Of a DNA stretch of 64,000 nt, positions 1 through 10,100 are shown in pieces. This DNA is from Carya illinoinensis (Eukaryota; Streptophyta; Magnoliopsida; Fagales; Juglandaceae), in NCBI RefSeq assembly GCF_018687715.1, contig NC_056753.1, positions 11,538,501 through 11,602,500 of the forward strand. Direction: 5' to 3'. A program made the position numbers and the translations under genes. Numbering within the stretch: position 1 is the first letter of the stretch; the number at the start of each line of letters is the position of its first letter. A model generated the notes under the pieces. The model had not been told where the DNA came from and searched no databases. It saw only the letters and a list, made by a program, of their open reading frames with translations.

Positions 1-101
1 GTGACAATGAAATTCCATAGGACGATTCAACCAATGTGGGGCGCTTAGCAAAAAATACATGCCTTCTATGTCTAACTGCAGGATCCAAGGTTAGGTTTGT
101 A

Positions 102-300
102 TAGTGTGTTAAAATGAAATGGGTTAAGATGAAAATTAAACAAAATATTGTTACAATATTATTTTTTAATATTATTATTGTTTTGAGATTTGAAAAAATT
201 AAATTGTTTATCATATTTTATGTGAAAATTTGACAAAGTTGTACGTAATGATGAGACAGATGAGTTGCAATCAAATATGAATCCAAATAGGGCCAAATCT
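102..300. mobile_element. Short dispersed AT-rich repeat, MITE-like
   Basis: The internal text (poly-AT 'aatattattttttaatatt' followed by 'attgttttgagatttgaaa' and a TTGAATTG-like block) is shared with 11816-12030 and, more weakly, 47740-48010. The right end reads 'ccaaatagggcc'. This looks like a small non-autonomous DNA element family; clear target duplications were not found. Confidence 0.5.
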
Positions 301-469
301 ACCAGCCGGCCACGTGATTTTCTTGAAAATATTATAGATAGTTTTTAGAGATTTTTTTAATGCAATAGGTCTCTGTGGATGGTATGTTAATTTCAATTTA
401 CAAAGTAATTAATCTATAATATTCATTATCAATTAATTTCAATTGATAATGAATATAGATTTTTTTCAA

Positions 470-565
470 TTAGATTTGAGCAAAACCATTTCTAACGGTA
501 ATTAAGCTGCATAATGCACATGCACGCCATACTAAGATATAAGACTACGTACATACATATATCAC
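470..565 (+). repeat. Direct repeat, copy 1
   Basis: About 95 bp ('caattagatttgagcaaaa' through 'acgtacatacatatatc') recurs nearly identically at 1668-1765, 1.2 kb to the right. The block between them contains the MITE at 954-1570. Confidence 0.8.
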
Positions 566-953
566 TTGTTGGAAAATAAACAAACTGATACGATCACCGT
601 CAGGCACGTTAAATTACTAAGAATTATCTGTTTGAGGGAGCCAAAAAGGAAAAAATAATAATAATAAATAAATAAAAAGAAAAAGAAAAAAAGAAAGATA
701 TAAAGCATCAGCAAACCTGTTGATCTCTTGCAATGAAGAACAGCCTCATGAATTGAGCTCTCCATATCAGCAAACCTTTGTTCCGGAGATGCTTGTGGGG
801 AACTGCTCCAGCTCTTAACTTCCAATGATCTCCTGTCGAAGTCATCAACTCCAGTACATTTTCTTGAGCCCCGCAGTACTCGATCTGCGGCATAAAGGCC
901 GACAGAGATATCCAAAACACTTACGCGGAGGTTAATAAGCTGCAGTAATTTTA

Positions 954-1570
954 GAGCATTAGCATTGGTTTGGCTAAATTTATCTTTAAATTTGATCAAT
1001 ATCAATACTTTTTTACATTTTCTTACTCTATCAAAATTCAATCCCCACATTGGATTAACCATTTATTCTCTATATAATAATAAAATATTATTAAATTAAT
1101 AAATTTTTTATTTAATTTATTTTCTCACATTTTGTAATTCTACCAATTAAATGTTAATAATAATTATATTCTAATTAGATTAATATTAAAAAAAGTATTA
1201 TTAAATGTTAATAATAATAATTATATTATATTACATTAATATTATTATATTATAATTAAATTAATATTAAAAAAGTATTATTAAATGTTAATAATAATTA
1301 TATTCTAATTAAATTAATATTAAAAAAATATTATTAAATGTTAATAATAATTATATTCTAAATGTTAAATGTTAATTATATTCTAATTAATTTAATTTAT
1401 TTGTTTGGAATGATAAATTAATATTTTAATGTTTGATGAATGAGTAGTGGTTTTCCATCTTTAGCCAACCACTGTAGCAAAAGTCTAAATTATTTTAGAC
1501 TTGCCCAATCCAATGTGAAGGATTTTTGAGCCAAATTATGTAAAATTTGGCCAAGCCAATGTGAATGCTC
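954..1570. mobile_element. Tourist-like MITE (617 bp)
   Basis: Starts GAGCATTAGCATTGG and ends with the inverse of GAGCATTCACATTGG, giving imperfect terminal inverted repeats. A TTA trinucleotide sits on both sides (951-953 and 1571-1573), the TWA duplication expected for PIF/Harbinger elements. The middle (1080-1390) is AT-rich with a roughly 60-bp degenerate tandem repeat. There is no coding capacity. Confidence 0.8.
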
Positions 1571-1667
1571 TTAATTCCAGATAGGAAAATATTATGCATA
1601 ATGTAGGGTAAATATTATACATCATGGGATAAAGAGATCGAGGATGATCAAAAAATAGAAATGAATA

Positions 1668-1765
1668 GATTTTTTCAATTATATTTGAGCAAAGCCATTT
1701 CTAACGGTAATTAGTGCACATGCACGGCATACTAAGATATAAGACTACGTACATACATATATCTT
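1668..1765 (+). repeat. Direct repeat, copy 2
   Basis: Second copy of the 470-565 repeat, lacking a short 'agctgcataa' stretch. The pair could mark a local tandem duplication or the ends of a decayed inserted element. Confidence 0.8.
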
Positions 1766-2387
1766 TACGAGTTGAACCATTAGACGATGAAATGTATGTC
1801 AAACTATATGATCCTTACTCTCCTTGCTTTCAATAATATTAATTTATAGAATACTAAAAATATAAGAATATCACCTTTATAATTAACTTCAAACCAAGCT
1901 GGTGTTACGTTTATTACATGGAAACCAATATACATATACATATATATATTTATATATGATTTTGTTCACAAACCTTTCGAGGGCACATATATATATTCAT
2001 ATAATCTAAGAATGCAATCTCAATATAACACCAAAATACACTTTGCATGCACAAGAACACAACGAAAACATGAACACATGCACATTTTAGGTAAACATGC
2101 ATCCGACGCACCATAAATAGATGCAAATTTAACTGCAAACAATTGCACATACCATTCGTTGATAAACATGATAAATTTGGTCTTTCAGCCCTATGTGCGC
2201 GTATTAATAGATAATGTCTATTCATATGATGCGCATTTCAATGGACTGATTCAATTGCATAGCCACTAGTACTGTATATGTGTAGACGTGATGTATTTAT
2301 GTATGAATGTATTCATAGTGTCAAATTTAATGTGAGGTGATAAGATTTGCTTTTTTTTTTTTTTAATTAAATTTAGTTATGGATTAC

Positions 2388-2578
2388 CCAATATCGCTTG
2401 AGAGTCTCGATGGACGCATCCTTGGTGTTGGCAATGTCCATGGAAATAGACGACGGGATCTCAATCTTGTCATCAACAAAGGTACTCTTGCACGAGTGAG
2501 AGTCCGCCTCCTCGTCATGGTGGTGGTGAGTGGCAGCAGCAAGCTATTGGCGGAAGAATTGGAGCCATTCGAGGCCAT
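2388..2578 (-). pseudogene. Decayed inverted copy of ACA9 exon 1
   Basis: On the - strand, ATG at 2576-2578 starts a sequence with MASNGSNSSANS against [12 protein letters not shown] in the real exon 1. A deletion of about 25 nt after codon 17 shifts the frame; the original frame can still be read behind it (HHHHDEEAD, then an NTKDASIETLKR stretch). The copy ends at the same GTAATC donor, but no downstream exons follow on this strand within the window. It is most likely a relic of a segmental inverted duplication and not a second gene. Confidence 0.85.
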
Positions 2579-3049
2579 TGAAATAACCTGAACAACTCCA
2601 GCATGGGGAAGAAACTTTCACAAGAGAGATGGCACAACTCTCACACTGAAATTTATTATGGTTTTGGCCATACTACCAAAAATGGAAAGAGAGTTTTTTA
2701 TCCGATTCAGAGCAAAATGATAGAAGGGTAGAGGATTCCGTCACCAAAAACGGGTTCGTTTCTTTTTTATATATATAATATAATGTGTATATATATATAT
2801 GAATCTATGATTTTTAATTTTTTGCGGTACTTGGTACAGTGAATCAGAGAGCATTAAAAAAATTGCAGCCTTTCAAAAACAAAGTTTATTTTTCAATTGC
2901 AGCCTTCTACCGTATTGGACGATATTTTTTACATCATTTTCTTCTTTTTTTTAATTAAATTTTATGTACCTCAAATTGCAAATATTCTTCTTCCGATCTT
3001 TTCGTGCTTTCTGTTTTGCTTGATGCTTCTCTTGCGGTATTTGATTTCT

Positions 3050-4112
3050 TATCAATTCCCCGATTCACGCTACCCAGTACCCACCGCAAAAAATTAGAAT
3101 TCATAGATTCATATATATTAACAAGAAACGAACCCCTTTTTTGTCGCAACTCCTAAAGGGTGACGGAATCCTCTGCCTCTCAATCATTTTTGCTCTGATT
3201 CCGAAAAATACTATTTTTCCATTATTGGTTATATGGCCCGAAACAGCCGTAATAGATTTCTGTGCTGAGGGTTGTGCATCTCTCTTGCAAAAGTTTCTTC
3301 CCCATGCTGGAGTTGTTGAGGTGATTTCAATGGCGTCGAGTGGCTCCAATTCTTCCACCAATAGCCTGTTGCCGCCACTCTCTACCGCCTCCGTACACCA
3401 AGACCACCACCACCATGATGAGGAAGCGGGCCCTCGCTCCAACAAGACCTTTGATGATGAAGAGATTGAGAAACCGTCGTCTGATCCCTTCAATATTGCC
3501 CATACCAAGAATGCACCCCGCGAAACGCTCAAGCGATGGAGGGTAATCAATAACTCAATTTATTAAAAAAAATCTTATCACCTCACATTACATTTGACAG
3601 CATGATACATTCATACATAAATAGGTGCAATTATTTGCATTTAAATTTGCATCTATATATTTATGGTGTGTCGGATGCATGTTTACCTAAAATGTGCATG
3701 TATTCATGTTTTCTTTGTGTTCTTGTGCATGCAAGGTGTATTTTGGTGTTATATAGAGATTGCATTGTTAGATCAAATGTTTCCATCTAATCGTTTGCCT
3801 TCATTTCCATGATAAAATAACTTCAACAAAAACCTTAAAAACAGATTCTACAAAACGGTCACTTTCATAAATACCATTGAAAATACATTTTAAAAACTTT
3901 GTAAATTCAAATATACTATATCCACAGGGACCTATTGCATTAAAAAAATCTCTAAAAACTATCTTTAATATTTTCAAGAAAATCCTGTGGGTAGATTCGG
4001 ATCCCGTGGTTAGACATAGAAGGCATGTATTTCATGCTAAGCCTTACATTGGTTGTATAGTACGTGGAACTGGGCTTTTTGAATGGTTCAATGGAATTTC
4101 AGTTGTAATTTG
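3050..4112 (+). repeat. Right arm of the inverted repeat
   Basis: Compact arm that holds the active exon 1 and reaches to about 4112, where the match to base 1 of the window ends. Similarity is roughly 80-90 % by eye. About 190 bp between the arms (2860-3050) is unique, and any promoter of the ATPase gene must be here, in the arm itself, or in the left arm. Confidence 0.85.
3330..3542 (+). CDS. ACA9: ACA9-like exon 1 (start codon, N-terminal regulatory domain)
   Basis: 71 codons in phase 0, ending in a Trp-Arg pair (W70-R71) just before donor GTAATC at 3543. The start at 3330 is chosen because it gives an N-terminus of family length beginning MASS, and the diverged second copy on the other strand keeps an ATG at the same place. 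The exon is Ser- and His-rich, then acidic, then reaches the conserved DPF-x(4)-TKNA stretch that precedes the calmodulin-binding helix. An upstream in-frame ATG at 3141 lies in DNA that is probably 5' UTR. Intron 1 is 10.2 kb. Confidence 0.88.
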
Positions 4113-7100
4113 ATTGGGGAGATTGTGATCTATAGATTCTATACCCTAGATGGTGCTACAATCTTATGGTGGGCGTGGGTGGGTGGATCGTACGTTTTAA
4201 GTTTTACTAGGGTTGTTTATTAGTGGGAATTGAGTTTTATGATTGGGTTTAAGAAGCCTTATAAAAGGATAGAGGTAAGAGATGCAAGTGTAGTGAGGTG
4301 CACGGAAAAGAGTTAACAGAGCAAGTGTAACGAAGTCGCAGCGGAAAGAAAAGACAGTCACCAATCTATGGCTTTTTAGTATCAAGTGCCATCCATAAGT
4401 CACCAAAGTCGTCGGAAATCCACAACTTCGACGTTATTACAACCCATAATGTTTCTAACAGATTACAAAGGCACCACTCAGGGATACATAAAAAGAAAAC
4501 TAAAGTAACAGATGGCCGATGCAGGGCCAGTCCCTTTTTATTCTTTGGGTGGCGCCAGGTCCTCTTGCTCGTATAGTAGCCACCTTGAACTGCGAAATAA
4601 TCTACTGTTTCGAGGAGCAAAACTATAGTGGGACATGTACGAGGAATGTTATGATGTGGAATACATGTACGATGCAGCTTACACCGGTGTCAAGAAAAAA
4701 ATATACAAGCTGTAAGCTGGGCAGAAAGTTAAACTTACAATCATTTGGATCGACACACATTCATAAACATCGTCATGGAGATAACTTACCTCAACTGCTA
4801 ATGTTGCCGGAAATATGGATCGGAAAAGTTCAAGCCAAGACTACTAAGTTCGCTTGGAACTTCGATCGGAAAGTCCTCAACTACTGTTCACGGAAACTTT
4901 GATCGAAAGTCAAGACTACTCAGCTTGACGGCGACTTCGCTTAGAATCGACACTACCAAGAATGATCGGAAGTATTGCTCGGAATTGAAACTGCCATGCC
5001 CGAGAGATTATCTTCTCAATAAAATGATGTTCTAAGGAGTTTAGATATGTATGTATGTGTTCGGAAATTAAGAAAAGATGGTTGTCGAGAGGGAGCCTTG
5101 GAACAAAAGAGAGAAAGAGGAAGAGCTTAATAAACTGGAAGAAGAGTCTTCAGAAACAAAGTGAGAAAGGCGGATGATATAACTGATGAAGAAAAGAGAA
5201 GGAACTTTAGAACAGTTTTGACAGAGAGAACTTGGTAAACTGGAGCAACAACTTTTCCAAAACAAGTGAAGAAGAGGATAGATGATATAGCTGGCGAAAA
5301 GAGAAGAGTGGGAAACAAAGCCTTCTCGAATTCCTTGCACAGTCGTGTGATAGGTCCCTCTGTCGGTTGGCATCCTTCAGTCTACGTTTACATAGGATTG
5401 GAGAAGGGACAAAGGCAGGTAATGATGCTCCTGTCATGAGCGCGAGACGTTCGGCCAAAGAGGAACGAGTTCATTCGTCGCGGTTGGTCCTTTTGATCTG
5501 CCTCTGTGAATGTAAGACATGCGTCGAAAACGCTTCTGACGCCTAGTCGTGGTCGGTTCGAGTTGGAGTGCGAAGGTGGTGAAGTCTGTGACCGTTTCTG
5601 ACTTCTACCATTTTTCTCGCGAAACGATGTGGCGTCGGTGAAATGAGAAAAGAAAAAGTTAATTGTAAGTATATTTGTGCATTATTAATTTATTATAATT
5701 AGTTAAAATATAAATTTTATTAAAAATAATATTAATTTAAATTTTAAATATGAAAGAATTAATATTAATATACAGATTAATATGCGACTTTATTTATATC
5801 TAATAAAACTCATGAAAAGGAACAATTAAAAAGCAAGTCTCCTCTCCTTTCTCTATGAGGAAACGAGGTGGAGTGTGGGGTCCACTCCAGATTCTAACAG
5901 AATCGGGTAGTGGGAGGTGGAGTGAAGGTACGTTGTAGGGTGGTGAGAGAAGCAGGAAATGGTTACTGAGCTAGGAAAACTTTTCCGGTGAGCAAGAAAC
6001 GCTTTCTGAGATAGAAATCGCCGAGTATTCACGGTGGTTGCAGTGGAAATGAATGATATAGAGGAGCAGTGGAGGAAGTTGCGTCTCACGGAGGAAGAAA
6101 CCTGTGATATAGCAGTGGGGGAAGAAGTACCAGAGGAGCTGCGCCATAAGGCAGAGCGCAGTATAGTAGGCAAAATCTGGATGGAGAGGAAGCTGAGTGC
6201 CACGGTGGTGGAAAAGACCATGGGGAAGGTATGGAGGATAAGCCAGAAAGCAAGGTTCCAAGAAGTAGGATCTAACACGTTTGTAATACAATTTGCAAAT
6301 GAGGCAGACAAAATGAGGATTATGGATGGGAGGCCGTGGCTTTTTGACAACTATATGTTTGTCCTAATGCCACTGAATGGTGACATACCTCCTCAGAGGA
6401 TGGATTTCACGAAGGAAAGGTTGTGGGTGCAGATGCTTGACATGCCTCTAGTATGTATGAATGAAGGGGAAGGACAGCGGATTGGAAATACAATCGGTGA
6501 GGTGATTGAGGTGGAGACTTAGGTGGATGGTAGTGGATGGGGCTGTTATCTAAGGGTCCTGCTTGTTATGGATTTGACAAAACCAATAGCAAGGGGAAGA
6601 ACAATCTCAGTCAAGGGCATTAAACACTGGATACCCTAAGGTATGAAAAACTACCTTATCTATGCTTTCAATGTGGATGTATAATCCATAATAAAGGGCT
6701 TTGTATGGAAAAATCTGATGGGAGTAGAGACCAATTTGGAACCTGGCTTAGAGCTGAGTTAAAGACAGGGTATTCGAAACCTTATAAAGAGAAGTCAAGG
6801 TGGGAGGGAGAGAGTTATAAGAGGATGGTGACAGAAGAGGTACAATATGAAAGTGAAACACATGAAACAAGGATAGAAAAACAGAGAATAGTAGTCAATC
6901 TGGTGAAGGAAGGGGGTAAGGAAGCCATAATCAATTATCAGGTAGAGAGCAATGAGGCTGGGGATGGGCTTACTGAAGTGCTAGTCCAGGGGGAGGAGGG
7001 AATAGAGGTAGATGAACTGAATGGGAAACATCTTGAAGTAGAAGTTTCAGAAGTGGAGGTGGTTGGTAAAGGGGTGGGATCCTGGAAGAGAAAAGCACGA

Positions 7101-10100
7101 GGAGTAATAGATGAAGAGTTTAAGCAACTGATTAGTCCACAGGAAAAGAAAGGGAAAAGCAATAAAGATAAAAAAGGGAGGGAGAAAAAAGTGAGAAAAT
7201 ATGAGGAGGGAAAGAAAGAGGGGATGGAAGGGAAATCAACCATAGAAAAGGTGGAGGCTGCTTTGCAGCCCCACCTACATCAATGAAAACCCTTAGTTGG
7301 AACTGCCAAGGGCTTGGGAACCCTTGGACAGTTCAGGACCTTTACCAATTGGTGGAGGAGAAGAGGCCCAACTTAGTTTTCTTAATGGAAACTAAGATGA
7401 ATAAAAGAAAAGCAGAAAAAGTAAAAAGAAGGATGAAAGGGGTGGGTTTCTTTGTAGTGGAACCAGTGGGGAAAAAGGGTGGACTAATTATGTGGTGGGA
7501 CCATAATGTCACAGCTGAAGTGGCAAATTACTCTCAACGACATATTAGTTTGTGGATTACTGATGAGAGGGGGAAGGAAATTTGGTTATTAACTGGGTAT
7601 TATGGAGAACCAGATGGCAGTAAGAGAGGTGACTCATGGAAGTTTTTTTCCTTGCTTAAACCTGAAAGAAACTTAGGTTGGGGAGTCATTGGGGATTTTA
7701 ATGAGATAGTATCTCAAGATGAGAAGGAGGGAGGAAGGCAAAGGCTGGAAAATCAAATGGCAGTTTTTAGAGATGCCTTGGAAGATGGTGGATTGTATGA
7801 TCTGGGATGGAGGGGGGATAAGTTTACCTGGAGCAATAAGCATGAAGACGAGACATTCACTAAAGAAAGACTTGACAGATCTGTAGTTAATGCAAAATGG
7901 AAATCTCTGTTTCAGGAAAGTTGGGTAGAGGTACTGGCAGCAAGATGTTCTGATCATAGACCTTTATTATGGTGTATGTATCAGAATAGGAATAAAGGGA
8001 TGAGGAGAAAGAGGGTCTTTAGATATGAAGCTAGCTGGGGCTTAGAAGAAGAGTGCAGTGATGTGTTAAAAAAAGTATGGATACAAGAGAGAGATTCTGA
8101 TCTGCAGGATCATCTAGAAAACAGCAAGGTAGCCTTGATGAGATGGAACAGATGTAAGAGCTCAGACTCAGAGAAGGAAATTGAGAAGAAAACAAGAGAA
8201 CTGAGACTGCTACAAGTGAATGAAAGTAGAGGAAATGTGATAGCAATCAAGAACCTTCAGATTGAATTGGAAAGACTACTAGAACAGAAGGATATGAAAT
8301 GGAGGCAGCGAGCTAAACAGAATTGGTACCATCTAGGGGACAGAAACACGAGATTTTTCCACTGCTGTGCCACTCAAAGACAAGCAAAAAACAAAATAGT
8401 GGAAGTAAGGGGGGAAGATGGAAGGTGCTGGTCCAATCAAGATGAAATAGAGTCAGCTTTCAATGAGCATTTTGGGAAGGTTTTCACTACTACAAAGCCA
8501 AAAACTGATGATATTGACAGGTGCATTGCTCACATGGAACCTAGAGTCACCAACCAAATGAATGAAGGATTATCAAGGGAGTTTACAAGACAGGAGATAG
8601 AGGAGGCCATAAAACAAATGGCACCCTTCAAATCCCCAGGACCTGATGGCTTTGGAGCCTGTTTCTACCAAAAGCATTGGCCTGTGATTGGTGATGAAGT
8701 CAGTAAGGCAGTGCTCTCTTGGCTAAATGGTAATCCTTTTGCTCCTTCCCTTAATCACACTTTCATTGTTTTAATTCCCAAGATTAAGAGCCCCATATAT
8801 GTGAATGAATATAGGCCTATTAGTCTTTGTAATGTGGCATATAAAATCATGTCTAAAGTAGTGGCCAATAGGATGAAGAAATTTCTGCATGTAGTTATCT
8901 CTCAAAATCAGAGTGCATTCATACCGGGTAGACTGATAACTGATAACATCATGATAGCTTATGAATTATTGCACTCAATGAAAGCTAGAAAGAAGGGGAG
9001 AGTTGGAACAATGGCTATTAAGCTAGACATGTCAAAGGCGTATGATCGAGTAGAATGGGAGTTTCTAAAGGCTGTTATGGAGAAAATGGGGTTTTGCCCA
9101 AAATGGACTGAGCTTATCATGAGGTGTGTAAGAACAGTCTCTTATTCAGTCATGGTGAATGGTCAGCCAGGGCCTATATTCTACCCATCAAGAGGGTTGA
9201 GACAAGGAGACCCTTTGTCTCCTTATCTCTTCCTGTTATGTGCTGAAGGCCTCTCATCCTTGCTTAATTTCTCAAGTGAGCATGGGGTCATAAGGGGTGT
9301 TAATGTGGCTAGAGGAGGATGTAGAATCAACCATCTACTGTTTGCAGACGATTGCGTGTTATTTGGAAAGGCAACAGTCGAGGAGTGGAACAGATTTCAG
9401 AATATGTTGCAGATTTATGAAAAAGCATCAGGCCAGGTCCTTAATAAAGAAAAATCAGCAGTTTTCTTTAGCTCCAATACAAAAATGAGTGATCAAACCC
9501 TTATAAGGAATGCAGGAGGAGCCGTGATGATAGGATCTTATGAGAAATATTTGGGCTTACCTGCAGTCGTAGGTAGATCTAAATACCTCACTTTCAGGAG
9601 CATAAAAGAGAGAGTTTGGAGGAAGGTGACAAACTGGAAAAACTCTTTTCTCTCTGCAGCAGGGAAAGAGATTCTCATCAAGGCAGTGTTACAAGCTGTC
9701 CCAACTTACACCATGAGTGTTTTCTTGTTTCCAAAAAGGCTTTGTTCTGAACTTAACAGCCTTCTAGCCAAGTTCTGGTGGGGCAATCAGAAAGATGGGA
9801 AAGGGATGCATTGGGGGAGTTGGGATAGATTGGGGCAGCAGAAAATAAAAGGAGGGATTGGTTTTAGGAACATTGAATGCTTTAACTTGGCATTGCTAGC
9901 CAAGCAAGGGTGGAGAATGCTATCAAATCCCTCAAGCTTAGTGGCTCAGATCTACAAGCAGAAGTATTTTAGAGACTCCTCCTTTTTAAAAGCTAAGTTG
10001 GGAAGTTGCCCTTCCTTCATATGGAAGAGTATATGGAAGGCATCTGAGATAGTCAAAGATGGAATGAGATGGAGAGTTGGGAATGGGGAGAGTATTAAGA

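Larger units (their letters stand above)
1..2860 (-). repeat. Left arm of a large inverted repeat around ACA9 exon 1
   Basis: Two blocks of this arm (about 1-420 and 2020-2860) match the reverse complement of 3050-4112. Examples: 317-380 pairs with 3917-3985 (the run spanning 'tgcaataggtctctgtgga'), 2040-2130 pairs with 3650-3750, 2384-2640 pairs with exon 1 and its leader, and 2755-2850 pairs with 3060-3135. The block 420-2020 has no partner on the right and holds a MITE and a direct repeat. The outer end may lie beyond the window start. Confidence 0.85.

Noticed and set aside
562..1062. 166-residue open frame on the - strand
   Set aside because: It runs across the left end of a MITE and a simple-sequence stretch, with a Phe/Tyr low-complexity tract and no family resemblance.
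2379..2591. + strand 70-residue frame
   Set aside because: It is the complement of the decayed exon 1 copy on the - strand.
3141..3329. Upstream in-frame ATG of exon 1 giving a longer N-terminus
   Set aside because: The extra residues do not fit the ACA family length or composition, and the ATG at 3330 is conserved in both arms.
5068..5458. Overlapping - strand open frames rich in Ser and Leu
   Set aside because: Complement of purine-rich DNA; three overlapping frames, none with recognisable motifs.
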